From Taudactylus pleione (lineage: Eukaryota; Chordata; Amphibia; Anura; Myobatrachidae): 64,000 nucleotides of DNA. Each line of letters starts with the position of its first letter. Position 1 is the stretch's first letter. Under the pieces are notes generated by a model. That model was given only the letters and a program-made list of their open reading frames with translations, had not been told where the DNA came from and did not search any database. The stretch is taken from the NCBI GenBank assembly GCA_031769625.1, contig JAUIMM010002016.1, positions 186,001-250,000 on the forward strand, given 5' to 3'. The position numbers and the translations under genes were made by a program. Shown here piece after piece: positions 36,073 through 49,143 of the stretch.

Positions 36073-37829
36073 TTAGTATGGCTGGAAAGAGCTTGTTCTG
36101 AGCTACATTGACACCAAATTTCGGGCCATTTTGATCAGAAGGTGGTGTAGAAACAGCAGGTCAAAGAAAGTATTCCTAGGCTACTTCGGTCCACTTTAAG
36201 TCAATGGAGATTTGTATTTGCTTTAAATGCTTGCAGTTATCGATGCATGTGGTCTACAATTATAGAACTAGTATGACTGGGAAGAGCTTGTTCTGAGTTA
36301 CAATCACACAAAATTTTGGGCCATTTTGACAGTAAGGTGGTGTAGAAACAGCAGGTCAAAGAAAGGGTTCCTAGGCTCCTTCGCTCCACTTTAAGTCAAT
36401 GGAGATTTTAATTTGCTTTAAATGCTTGCAGTTATCGATCCATGTGGTCTACAATTATAGAACTAGTATGACTGGGAAGAGCTTGTTCTGAGTTACAATC
36501 ACACAAAATTTTGGGCCATTTTGACAGTAAGGTGGTGTAGAAACAGCAGGTCAAAGAAAGGGTTCCTAGGCTCCTTTGCTCCACTTTAAGTCAATGGAGA
36601 TTTTAATTTGCTTTAAATGCTTGCAGTTATCGATCCATGTGGTCTACAATTATAGGACTAGTATGACTGGAAAGAGCTTGTTCTGAGCTACATTGACACC
36701 AAATTTCGGGCCATTTTGATCAGAAAGGTGGTGTAGAAACAGCAGGTCAAAGAAAGTATTCCTAGGCTACTTTGGTCCACTTTAAGTCAATGGAGATTTT
36801 GATTTGCTTTAAATGCTTGCAGTTATCGATCCATGTGGTCTACAATTATAGGACTAGTATGACTGGAAAGAGCTTGTTCTGAGTTACAATCACACAAAAT
36901 TTCGGGCCATTTTGACAGTAAGGTGGTGTAGAAACAGCAGGTCAAAGAAAGTATTCCTAGGCTACTTCGGTCCACTTTAAGTCAATGGAGATTTTTATTT
37001 GCTTTAAATGCTTGCAGTTATCCATCCATGTTGTCTACAATTATTGGATTAGTATGGCTGGAAAGAGCTTGTTCTGAGCTACATTGACACCAAATTTCGG
37101 GCCATTTTGATCAGAAGGTGGTGTAGAAACAGCAGGTCAAAGAAAGTATTCCTAGGCTACTTCGGTCCACTTTAAGTCAATGGAGATTTGTATTTGCTTT
37201 AAATGCTTGCAGTTATCGATGCATGTGGTCTACAATTATAGAACTAGTATGACTGGGAAGAGCTTGTTCTGAGTTACAATCACACAAAATTTTGGGCCAT
37301 TTTGACAGTAAGGTGGTGTAGAAACAGCAGGTCAAAGAAAAGGTTCCTAGGCTCCTTCGCTCCACTTTAAGTCAATGGAGATTTTAATTTGCTTTAAATG
37401 CTTGCAGTTATCGATCCATGTGGTCTACAATTATAGGACTAGTATGACTGGAAAGAGCTTGTTCTGAGCTACATTGACACCAAATTTCGGGCCATTTTGA
37501 TCAGAAAGGTGGTGTAGAAACAGCAGGTTAAAGAAAGTATTCCTAGGCTACTTCGGTCCACTTTAAGTCAATGGAGATTTTAATTTGCTTTAAATGCTTG
37601 CAGTTATCGATCCATGTGGTCTACAAAAATAGGACTAGTATGACTGGAAAGAGCTTGTTCTGAGCTACATTGACACCAAATTTCGGGCCATTTTGACAGT
37701 AAGATGGTGTAGAAACAGCAGGTCAAAGAAAGTATTCCTAGGCTACTTTGGTCCACTTTAAGTCAATGGAGATTTTGATTTGCTTTAAATGCTTGCAGTT
37801 ATCGATCCATGTGGTCTACAATTATAGGA
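36073..37829 (+). repeat. Mosaic segment, nine monomers, related to 24177-26127
   Basis: Types are E' S' S' (R/G hybrid) K E' S' R G. The opening E' (tttgtattt), S' and S' (cctttgctcc) repeat 24177-24761 at a distance of 61 monomers. The later E' S' pair, with aaaggttcc, resembles 25738-26127. The R unit at 37439 ends with the private ctacaaaaatagg. Confidence 0.87.
36658..36853 (+). repeat. R/G hybrid monomer (196 bp)
   Basis: The unit begins like R, with the inserted base in gatcagaaagg. From about 36745 it reads ggtcaaag with ctactttgg and tttgattt, which is type G. In the related run at 24762-25152, R and G are separate adjacent units. An exchange between neighbouring R and G, losing one monomer, explains this unit. 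Confidence 0.82.
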
Positions 37830-40800
37830 CTAGTATGACTGGAAAGAGCTTGTTCTGAGTTAAAATCACACAAAATTTCGGGCCATTTTGACAGTAAGGT
37901 GGTGTAGAAACAGCAGGTCAAAGAAAGTATTCCTAGGCTACTTCGGTCCACTTTAAGTCAATGGAGATTTTTATTTGCTTTAAATGCTTGCAGTTATCCA
38001 TCCATGTTGTCTACAATTATTGGATTAGTATGGCTGGAAAGAGCTTGTTCTGAGCTACATTGACACCAAATTTTGGGCCATTTTGATCAGAAGGTGGTGT
38101 AGAAACAGCAGGTCAAAGAAAGTATTCCTAGGCTACTTCGGTCCACTTTAAGTCAATGGAGATTTTTATTTGCTTTAAATGCTTGCAGTTATCGATCCAT
38201 GTGGTCTACAATTATAGGACTAGTATGACTGGAAAAAGCTTGTTCTGAGTTACAATCACACAAAATTTCGGGCCATTTTGAGAGTAAGGTGGTGTAGAAA
38301 CAGCAGGTCTAAAAAAGGGTTCCTAGGCTCCTTCGGTCCACTTTAAGTCAATGGAGATTATTATTTGCATTAAATGCTTGCAGTTATCCATCCATGTGGT
38401 CTACAATTATAGGACTAGTATGACTGGAAAGAGCTTGTTCTGAGCTACATTGACACCAAATTTTGGGCCATTTTGATCAGAAAGGTGGTGTAGAAACAGC
38501 AGGTTAAAGAAAGTATTCCTAGGCTACTTCGGTCCACTTTAAGTCAATGGAGATTTTAATTTGCTTTAAATGCTTGCAGTTATCGATCCATGTGGTCTAC
38601 AATTATAGGACTAGTATGACTGGAAAGAGCTTGTTCAGAGCTACATTGACACCAAATTTTGGGCCATTTTGACAGTAAGATGGTGTAGAAACAGCAGGTC
38701 AAAGAAAGTATTCCTAGGCTACTTTGGTCCACTTTAAGTCAATGGAGATTTTGATTTGCTTTAAATGCTTGCAGTTATCGATCCATGTGGTCTACAATTA
38801 TAGGACTAGTATGACTGGAAAGAGCTTGTTCTGAGTTAAAATCACACAAAATTTCGGGCCATTTTGACAGTAAGGTGGTGTAGAAACAGCAGGTCAAAGA
38901 AAGTATTCCTAGGCTACTTCGGTCCACTTTAAGTCAATGGAGATTTTTATTTGCTTTAAATGCTTGCAGTTATCCATCCATGTTGTCTACAATTATTGGA
39001 TTAGTATGGCTGGAAAGAGCTTGTTCTGAGCTACATTGACACCAAATTTCGGGCCATTTTGATCAGAAGGTGGTGTAGAAACAGCAGGTCAAAGAAAGTA
39101 TTCCTAGGCTACTTCGGTCCACTTTAAGTCAATGGAGATTTTTATTTGCTTTAAATGCTTGCAGTTATCGATACATGTGGTCTACAATTATAGGACTAGT
39201 ATGACTGGAAAAAGCTTGTTCTGAGTTACAATCACACAAAATTTCGGGCCATTTTGACAGTAAGGTGGTGTAGAAACAGCAGGTCTAAAAAAGGGTTCCT
39301 AGGCTCCTTCGGTCCACTTTAAGTCAATGGAGATTATTATTTGCATTAAATGCTTGCAGTTATCCATCCATGTGGTCTACAATTATTGGATTAGTATGGC
39401 TGGAAAGAGCTTGTTCTGAGCTACATTGACACCAAATTTTGGGCCATTTTGACAGAAAGGTGGTGTAGAAACAACAGGTCAAAGAAAGTATTCCTAGGCT
39501 ACTTCGGTCCACTTTAAGTCAATGGAGATTTTTATTTGCTTTAAATGCTTGCAGTTATCGATCCATGTGGTCTACAATTATAGAACTAGTATAACTGGGA
39601 AGAGCTTGTTCTGAGTTACAATCACACAAAATTTTGGGCCATTTTGACAGTAAGGTGGTGTAGAAACAGCAGGTCAAAGAAAGGGTTCCTAGGCTCCTTC
39701 GCTCCACTTTAAGTCAATGGAGATTTTAATTTGCTTTAAATGCTTGCAGTTATCGATCCATGTGGTCTACAGATATAGGACTAGTATGGCTGGAAAGAAC
39801 TTGTTCTGAGCTACATTCACACCTAATTTCAGGCCATTTTGACAGTAAGGTGGTGTAGAAACAGCAGGTCAAAGAAAGTATTCCTAGGCTACTTTGGTCC
39901 ACTTTAAGTCAATGGAGATTTTGATTTGTTTTAAATGCTTGCAGTTATCCATCCATGTTGTCTACAATTATTGGATTAGTATGGCTGGAAAGAGCTTGTT
40001 CTGAGCTACATTGACACCAAATTTCGGGCCATTTTGATCAGAAGGTGGTGTAGAAACAGCAGGTCAAAGAAAGTATTCCTAGGCTACTTCGGTCCACTTT
40101 AAGTCAATGGAGATTTTTATTTGCTTTAAATGCTTGCAGTTATCGATCCATGTGGTCTACAATTATAGGACTAGTATGACTGGAAAAAGCTTGTTCTGAG
40201 TTACAATCACACAAAATTTCGGGCCATTTTGACAGTAAGGTGGTGTAGAAACAGCAGGTCAAAGAAAGGGTTCCTAGGTTCCGTCGCTCCACTTTAAGTC
40301 AATGGAGATTTTAATTTGCTTTAAATGCTTGCAGTTATCAATCCATGTGGTCTACAGATATAGGACTAGTATGTCTGGAAAGAACTTGTTCTGACCTACA
40401 TTGACACCTAATTTCTGGCCATTTTGACAGTAAGATGGTGTAGAAACAGCAGGTCAAAGAAAGTATTCCTAGGCTACTTTGGTCCACTTTAAGTCAATGG
40501 AGATTTTGATTTGCTTTAAATGCTTGCAGTTATCGATCCATGTGGTCTACAATTATAGGACTAGTATGACTGGAAAGAGCTTGTTCTGAGTTACAATCAC
40601 ACAAAATTTCGGGCCATTTTGACAGTAAGGTGGTGTAGAAACAGCAGGTCAAAGAAAGTATTCCTAGGCTACTTCGGTCCACTTTAAGTCAATGGAGATT
40701 TTTATTTGCTTTAAATGCTTGCAGTTATCCATCCATGTTGTCTACAATTATTGGATTAGTATGGCTGGAAAGAGCTTGTTCTGAGCTACATTGACACCAA

Positions 40801-42316
40801 ATTTCGGGCCATTTTGATCAGAAGGTGGTGTAGAAACAGCATGTCAAAGAAAGTATTCCTAGGCTACTTCGGTCCACTTTAAGTCAATGGAGATTTTTAT
40901 TTGCTTTAAATGCTTGCAGTTATCGATGCATGTGGTCTACAATTATAGAACTAGTATGACTGGGAAGAGCTTGTTCTGAGTTACAATCACACAAAATTTT
41001 GGGCCATTTTGACAGTAAGGTGGTGTAGAAACAGCAGGTCAAAGAAAGGGTTCCTAGGCTCCTTCGCTCCACTTTAAGTCAATGGAGATTTTAATTTGCT
41101 TTAAATGCTTGCAGTTATCGATACATGTGGTCTACAATTATAGGACTAGTATGACTGGAAAGAGCTTGTTCTGAGCTACATTGACACCAAATTTCGGGCC
41201 ATTTTGATCAGAAAGGTGGTGTAGAAACAGCAGGTTAAAGAAAGTATTCCTAGGCTTCTTCAGTCCACTTTAAGTCAATGAAGATTTTAATTTGCTTTAA
41301 ATGCTTGCAGTTATCGATCCATGTGGTCTACAATTATAGGACTAGTATGACTGGAAAGAGCTTGTTCTGAGCTACATTGACACCAAATTTCGGGCCATTT
41401 TGACAGTAAGATGGTGTAGAAACAGCAGGTCAAAGAAAGTATTCCTAGGCTACTTTGGTCCACTTTAAGTCAATGGAGATTTTGATTTGCTTTAAATGCT
41501 TGCAGTTATCGATCCATGTGGTCTACAATTATAGGACTAGTATGACTGGAAAGAGCTTGTTCTGAGTTAAAATCACACAAAATTTCGGGCCATTTTGACA
41601 GTAAGGTGGTGTAGAAACAGCAGGTCAAAGAAAGTATTCCTAGGCTACTTCGGTCCACTTTAAGTCAATGGAGATTTTTATTTGCTTTAAATGCTTGCAG
41701 TTATCCATCCATGTTGTCTACAATTATTGGATTAGTATGGCTGGAAAGAGCTTGTTCTGAGCTACATTGACACCAAATTTCGGGCCATTTTGATCAGAAG
41801 GTGGTGTAGAAACAGCAGGTCAAAGAAAGTATTCCTAGGCTACTTCGGTCCACTTTAAGTCAATGGAGATTTTTATTTGCTTTAAATGCTTGCAGTTATC
41901 GATCCATGTGGTCTACAATTATAGAACTAGTATGACTGGGAAGAGCTTGTTCTGAGTTACAATCACACAAAATTTTGGGCCATTTTGACAGTAAGGTGGT
42001 GTAGAAACAGCAGGTCAAAGAAAGGGTTCCTAGGCTCCTTCGCTCCACTTTAAGTCAATGGAGATTTTAATTTGCTTTAAATGCTTGCAGTTATCGATCC
42101 ATGTGGTCTACAGATATAGGACTAGTATGGCTGGAAAGAACTTGTTCTGAGCTACATTCACACCTAATTTCAGGCCATTTTGACAGTAAGGTGGTGTAGA
42201 AACAGCAGGTCAAAGAAAGTATTCCTAGGCTACTTTGGTCCACTTTAAGTCAATGGAGATTTTGATTTGCTTTAAATGCTTGCAGTTATCGATCCATGTG
42301 GTCTACAATTATAGGA
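37830..42316 (+). repeat. 23-mer HOR (4487 bp), copy 1
   Basis: Types are K' E T R G K' E T N S D E P Q K E' S' R G K' E S D. The next copy begins at 42317, 23 x 195 + 2 bp downstream; the two extra bases are the R insertions at 38415 and 41146. The first T (38220) has the rare ttgagagtaagg and a tagg tail, shared with 42707. The second T (39196) starts the familiar T N S D E P Q K E' S' R G K' E run. Private changes include ctagtataac at 39586, tccgtcgctcc near 40281 and cttcttcagtcc near 41254. Confidence 0.9.
41732..41926 (+). repeat. E/N hybrid monomer at the end of the 23-mer copy
   Basis: The unit reads as E (gatcagaagg, agcagg) but ends cgatcc...atagaa, the N tail, and is followed by S and D. 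Where the order is intact, E T N S D lies here. An exchange between E and N that removes T and most of N accounts for the order E S D. The breakpoint lies between about 41816 and 41919. Confidence 0.78.
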
Positions 42317-45300
42317 CTAGTATGACTGGAAAGAGCTTGTTCTGAGTTAAAATCACACAAAATTTCGGGCCATTTTGACAGTAAGGTGGTGTAGAAACAG
42401 CAGGTCAAAGAAAGTATTCCTAGGCTACTTCGGTCCACTTTAAGTCAATGGAGATTTTTATTTGCTTTAAATGCTTGCAGTTATCCATCCATGTTGTCTA
42501 CAATTATTGGATTAGTATGGCTGGAAAGAGCTTGTTCTGAGCTACATTGACACCAAATTTTGGGCCATTTTGATCAGAAGGTGGTGTAGAAACAGCAGGT
42601 CAAAGAAAGTATTCCTAGGCTACTTCGGTCCACTTTAAGTCAATGGAGATTTTTATTTGCTTTAAATGCTTGCAGTTATCGATCCATGTGGTCTACAATA
42701 ATAGGACTAGTATGACTGGAAAAAGCTTGTTCTGAGTTACAATCACACAAAATTTCGGGCCATTTTGAGAGTAAGGTGGTGTAGAAACAGCAGGTCTAAA
42801 AAAGGGTTCCTAGGCTCCTTCGGTCCACTTTAAGTCAATGGAGATTATTATTTGCATTAAATGCTTGCAGTTATCCATCCATGTGGTCTACAATTATAGG
42901 ACTAGTATGACTGGAAAGAGCTTGTTCTGAGCTACATTGACACCAAATTTCGGGCCATTTTGATCAGAAAGGTGGTGTAGAAACAGCAGGTTAAAGAAAG
43001 TATTCCTAGGCTACTTCGGTCCACTTTAAGTCAATGGAGATTTTAATTTGCTTTAAATGCTTGCAGTTATCGATCCATGTGGTCTACAATTATAGGACTA
43101 GTATGACTGGAAAGAGCTTGTTCTGAGCTACATTGACACCAAATTTTGGGCCATTTTGACAGTAAGATGGTGTAGAAACAGCAGGTCAAAGAAAGTATTC
43201 CTAGGCTACTTTGGTCCACTTTAAGTCAATGGAGATTTTGATTTGCTTTAAATGCTTGCAGTTATCGATCCATGTGGTCTACAATTATAGGACTAGTATG
43301 ACTGGAAAGAGCTTGTTCTGAGTTAAAATCTCACAAAATTTCGGGCCATTTTGACAGTAAGGTGGTGTAGAAACAGCAGGTCAAAGAAAGTATTCCTAGG
43401 CTACTTCGGTCCACTTTAAGTCAATGGAGATTTTTATTTGCTTTAAATGCTTGCAGTTATCCATCCATGTTGTCTACAATTATTGGATTAGTATGGCTGG
43501 AAAGAGCTTGTTCTGAGCTACATTGACACCAAATTTCGGGCCATTTTGATCAGAAGGTGGTGTAGAAACAGCAGGTCAAAGAAAGTATTCCTAGGATTCT
43601 TCGGTCCACTTTAAGTCAATGGAGATTTTTATTTGCTTTAAATGCTTGCAGTTATCGATCCATGTGGTCTACAATTATAGGACTAGTATGACTGGAAAAA
43701 GCTTGTTCTGAGTTACAATCACACAAAATTTCGGGCCATTTTGACAGTAAGGTGGTGTAGAAACAGCAGGTCTAAAAAAGGGTTCCTAGGCTCCTTCGGT
43801 CCACTTTAAGTCAATGGAGATTATTATTTGCATTAAATGCTTGCAGTTATCCATCCATGTGGTCTACAATTATTGGATTAGTATGGCTGGAAAGAGCTTG
43901 TTCTGAGCTACATTGACACCAAATTTTGGGCCATTTTGACAGAAAGGTGGTGTAGAAACAACAGGTCAAAGAAAGTATTCCTAGGCTACTTCGGTCCACT
44001 TTAAGTCAATGGAGATTTTTATTTGCTTTAAATGCTTGCAGTTATCGATCCATGTGGTCTACAATTATAGAACTAGTATGACTGGGAAGAGCTTGTTCTG
44101 AGTTACAATCACACAAAATTTTGGGCCATTTTGACAGTAAGGTGGTGTAGAAACAGCAGGTCAAAGAAAGGGTTCCTAGGCTCCTTCGCTCCACTTTAAG
44201 TCAATGGAGATTTTAATTTGCTTTAAATGCTTGCAGTTATCGATCCATGTGGTCTACAGATATAGGACTAGTATGGCTGGAAAGAACTTGTTCTGAGCTA
44301 CATTCACACCTAATTTCAGGCCATTTTGACAGTAAGGTGGTGTAGAAACAGCAGGTCAAAGAAAGTATTCCTAGGCTACTTTGGTCCACTTTAAGTCAAT
44401 GGAGATTTTGATTTGCTTTAAATGCTTGCAGTTATCCATCCATGTTGTCTACAATTATTGGATTAGTATGGCTGGAAAGAGCTTGTTCTGAGCTACATTG
44501 ACACCAAATTTCGGGCCATTTTGATCAGAAGGTGGTGTAGAAACAGCAGGTCAAAGAAAGTATTCCTAGGCTACTTCGGTCCACTTTAAGTCAATGGAGA
44601 TTTTTATTTGCTTTAAATGCTTGCAGTTATCGATCCATGTGGTCTACAATTATAGGACTAGTATGACTGGAAAAAGCTTGTTCTGAGTTACAATCACACA
44701 AAATTTCGGGCCATTTTGACAGTAAGGTGGTGTAGAAACAGCAGGTCAAAGAAAGGGTTCCTAGGTTCCTTCGCTCCACTTTAAGTCAATGGAGATTTTA
44801 ATTTGCTTTAAATGCTTGCAGTTATCAATCCATGTGGTCTACAGATATAGGACTAGTATGTCTGGAAAGAACTTGTTCTGACCTACATTGACACCTAATT
44901 TCTGGCCATTTTGACAGTAAGATGGTGTAGAAACAGCAGGTCAAAGAAAGTATTCCTAGGCTACTTTGGTCCACTTTAAGTCAATGGAGATTTTGATTTG
45001 CTTTAAATGCTTGCAGTTATCGATCCATGTGGTCTACAATTATAGGACTAGTATGACTGGAAAGAGCTTGTTCTGAGTTACAATCACACAAAATTTCGGG
45101 CCATTTTGACAGTAAGGTGGTGTAGAAACAGCAGGTCAAAGAAAGTATTCCTAGGCTACTTCGGTCCACTTTAAGTCAATGGAGATTTTTATTTGCTTTA
45201 AATGCTTGCAGTTATCCATCCATGTTGTCTACAATTATTGGATTAGTATGGCTGGAAAGAGCTTGTTCTGAGCTACATTGACACCAAATTTCGGGCCATT

Positions 45301-46413
45301 TTGATCAGAAGGTGGTGTAGAAACAGCAGGTCAAAGAAAGTATTCCTAGGCTACTTCGGTCCACTTTAAGTCAATGGAGATTTTTATTTGCTTTAAATGC
45401 TTGCAGTTATCGATGCATGTGGTCTACAATTATAGAACTAGTATGACTGGGAAGAGCTTGTTCTGAGTTACAATCACACAAAATTTTGGGCCATTTTGAC
45501 AGTAAGGTGGTGTAGAAACAGCAGGTCAAAGAAAGGGTTCCTAGGCTCCTTCGCTCCACTTTAAGTCAATGGAGATTTTAATTTGCTTTAAATGCTTGCA
45601 GTAATCGATCCATGTGGTCTACAATTATAGGACTAGTATGACTGGAAAGAGCTTGTTCTGAGCTACATTGACACCAAATTTCGGGCCATTTTGATCAGAA
45701 AGGTGGTGTAGAAACAGCAGGTTAAAGAAAGTATTCCTAGGCTACTTCGGTCCACTTTAAGTCAATGGAGATTTTAATTTGCTTTAAATGCTTGCAGTTA
45801 TCGATCCATGTGGTCTACAATTATAGGACTAGTATGACTGGAAAGAGCTTGTTCTGAGCTACATTGACACCAAATTTCGGGCCATTTTGACAGTAAGATG
45901 GTGTAGAAACAGCAGGTCAAAGAAAGTATTCCTAGGCTACTTTGGTCCACTTTAAGTCAATGGAGATTTTGATTTGCTTTAAATGCTTGCAGTTATCGAT
46001 CCATGTGGTCTACAATTATAGGACTAGTATGACTGGAAAGAGCTTGTTCTGAGTTAAAATCACACAAAATTTCGGGCCATTTTGACAGTAAGGTGGTGTA
46101 GAAACAGCAGGTCAAAGAAAGTATTCCTAGGCTACTTCGGTCCACTTTAAGTCAATGGAGATTTTTATTTGCTTTAAATGCTTGCAGTTATCCATCCATG
46201 TTGTCTACAATTATTGGATTAGTATGGCTGGAAAGAGCTTGTTCTGAGCTACATTGACACCAAATTTCGGGCCATTTTGATCAGAAGGTGGTGTAGAAAC
46301 AGCAGGTCAAAGAAAGTATTCCTAGGCTACTTCGGTCCACTTTAAGTCAATGGAGATTTTTATTTGCTTTAAATGCTTGCAGTTATCGATCCATGTGGTC
46401 TACAATTATAGGA
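42317..46413 (+). repeat. 23-mer HOR, copy 2 (21 monomers, 4097 bp)
   Basis: Types are K' E T R G K' E T N S D E P Q K E' S' R G K' E, the same as the first 21 units of copy 1. Shared rare variants are ttgagagtaagg (42707), aattttggg in E (42512) and in G (43098), and attcacacc in D (44268). The following unit is T at 46414, so the E S D shortcut of copy 1 is absent. Private changes include aatctcac near 43328 and ctaggattcttcgg near 43592. Confidence 0.9.
43683..46413 (+). repeat. 14-mer form T N S D E P Q K E' S' R G K' E (2731 bp)
   Basis: Fourteen monomers from T at 43683 to the next T at 46414 span 2731 bp, 14 x 195 plus the R insertion. The same order is found at 39196-41926 and at 52459-55189. 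This is the most regular unit of the distal part of the window, and other units there can be derived from it by loss or gain of monomers. Confidence 0.92.
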
Positions 46414-47973
46414 CTAGTATGACTGGAAAAAGCTTGTTCTGAGTTACAATCACACAAAATTTCGGGCCATATTGACAGTAAGGTGGTTTAGAAACAGCAG
46501 GTCTAAAAAAGGGTTCCTAGGCTCCTTCGGTCCACTTTAAGTCAATGGAGATTATTATTTGCATTAAATGCTTGCAGTTATCCATCCATGTGGTCTACAA
46601 TTATTGGATTAGTATGGCTGGAAAGAGCTTGTTCTGAGCTACATTGACACCAAATTTTGGGCCATTTTGACAGAAAGGTGGTGTAGAAACAACAGGTCAA
46701 AGAAAGTATTCCTAGGCTACTTCGGTCCACTTTAAGTCAATGGAGATTTTTATTTGCTTTAAATGCTTGCAGTTATCGATCCATGTGGTCTACAATTATA
46801 GAACTAGTATGACTGGGAAGAGCTTGTTCTGAGTTACAATCACACAAAATTTTGGGCCATTTTGACAGTAAGGTGGTGTAGAAACAGCAGGTCAAAGAAA
46901 GGGTTCCTAGGCTCCTTCGCTCCACTTTAAGTCAATGGAGATTTTAATTTGCTTTAAATGCTTGCAGTTATCGATCCATGTGGTCTACAGATATAGGACT
47001 AGTATGGCTGGAAAGAACTTGTTCTGAGCTACATTCACACCTAATTTCAGGCCATTTTGACAGTAAGGTGGTGTAGAAACAGCAGGTCAAAGAAAGTATT
47101 CCTAGGCTACTTTGGTCCACTTTAAGTCAATGGAGATTTTGATTTGCTTTAAATGCTTGCAGTTATCGATCCATGTGGTCTACAATTATTGGATTAGTAT
47201 GGCTGGAAAGAGCTTGTTCTGAGCTACATTGACACCAAATTTCGGGCCATTTTGATCAGAAGGTGGTGTAGAAACAGCAGGTCAAAGAAAGTATTCCTAG
47301 GCTACTTCGGTCCACTTTAAGTCAATGGAGATTTTTATTTGCTTTAAATGCTTGCAGTTATCGATCCATGTGGTCTACAATTATAGGACTAGTATGACTG
47401 GAAAAAGCTTGTTCTGAGTTACAATCACACAAAATTTCGGGCCATTTTGACAGTAAGGTGGTGTAGAAACAGCAGGTCAAAGAAAGGGTTCCTAGGTTCC
47501 TTCGCTCCACTTTAAGTCAATGGAGATTTTAATTTGCTTTAAATGCTTGCAGTTATCAATCCATGTGGTCTACAGATATAGGACTAGTATGTCTGGAAAG
47601 AACTTGTTCTGACCTACAATGACACCTAATTTCGGGCCATTTTGACAGTAAGATGGTGTAGAAACAGCAGGTCAAAGAAAGTATTCCTAGGCTACTTTGG
47701 TCCACTTTAAGTCAATGGAGATTTTGATTTGCTTTAAATGCTTGCAGTTATCCATCCATGTTGTCTACAATTATTGGATTAGTATGGCTGGAAAGAGCTT
47801 GTTCTGAGCTACATTGACACCAAATTTCGGGCCATTTTGATCAGAAGGTGGTGTAGAAACAGCAGGTCAAAGAAAGTATTCCTAGGCTACTTCGGTCCAC
47901 TTTAAGTCAATGGAGATTTTTATTTGCTTTAAATGCTTGCAGTTATCGATGCATGTGGTCTACAATTATAGAA

Positions 47974-48168
47974 CTAGTATGACTGGGAAGAGCTTGTTCT
48001 GAGTTACAATCACACAAAATTTTGGGCCATTTTGACAGTAAGGTGGTGTAGAAACAGCAGGTCAAAGAAAGTATTCCTAGGCTACTTTGGTCCACTTTAA
48101 GTCAATGGAGATTTTGATTTGCTTTAAATGCTTGCAGTTATCCATCCATGTTGTCTACAATTATTGGA
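47974..48168 (+). repeat. S'/Q hybrid monomer, 390-bp tandem duplication junction
   Basis: The 5' part is S' (actgggaag, aattttggg, gtaaggtgg). The 3' part is the Q variant ending ctactttgg, tttgattt, ccatccatgttg. It sits between two E' units (47779 and 48169). A two-monomer slip between the Q at 47584 and an S' produces exactly Q E' hybrid E' S'. The breakpoint lies between about 48044 and 48072. Confidence 0.85.
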
Positions 48169-49143
48169 TTAGTATGGCTGGAAAGAGCTTGTTCTGAGCT
48201 ACATTGACACCAAATTTCGGGCCATTTTGATCAGAAGGTGGTGTAGAAACAGCAGGTCAAAGAAAGTATTCCTAGGCTACTTCGGTCCACTTTAAGTCAA
48301 TGGAGATTTTTATTTGCTTTAAATGCTTGCAGTTATCGATGCATGTGGTCTACAATTATAGAACTAGTATGACTGGGAAGAGCTTGTTCTGAGTTACAAT
48401 CACACAAAATTTTGGGCCATTTTGACAGTAAGGTGGTGTAGAAACAGCAGGTCAAAGAAAGGGTTCCTAGGCTGCTTCGCTCCACTTTAAGTCAATGGAG
48501 ATTTTAATTTGCTTTAAATGCTTGCAGTTATCGATCCATGTGGTCTACAATTATAGGACTAGTATGACTGGAAAGAGCTTGTTCTGAGCTACATTGACAC
48601 CAAATTTCGGGCCATTTTGACAGTAAGATGGTGTAGAAACAGCAGGTCAAAGAAAGTATTCCTAGGCTACTTTGGTCCACTTTAAGTCAATGGAGATTTT
48701 GATTTGCTTTAAATGCTTGCAGTTATCGATCCATGTGGTCTACAATTATAGGACTAGTATGACTGAAAAGAGCTTGTTCTGAGTTAAAATCACACAAAAT
48801 TTCGGGCCATTTTGACAGTAAGGTGGTGTAGAAACAGCAGGTCAAAGAAAGTATTCCTAGGCTACTTCGGTCCACTTTAAGTCAATGGAGATTTTTATTT
48901 GCTTTAAATGCTTGCAGTTATCCATCCATGTTGTCTACAATTATTGGATTAGTATGGCTGGAAAGAGCTTGTTTTGAGCTACATTGACACCAAATTTTGG
49001 GCCATTTTGATCAGAAGGTGGTGTAGAAACAGCAGGTCAAAGAAAGTATTCCTAGGCTACTTCGGTCCACTTTAAGTCAATGGAGATTTGTATTTGCTTT
49101 AAATGCTTGCAGTTATCGATCCATGTGGTCTACAATTATAGAA

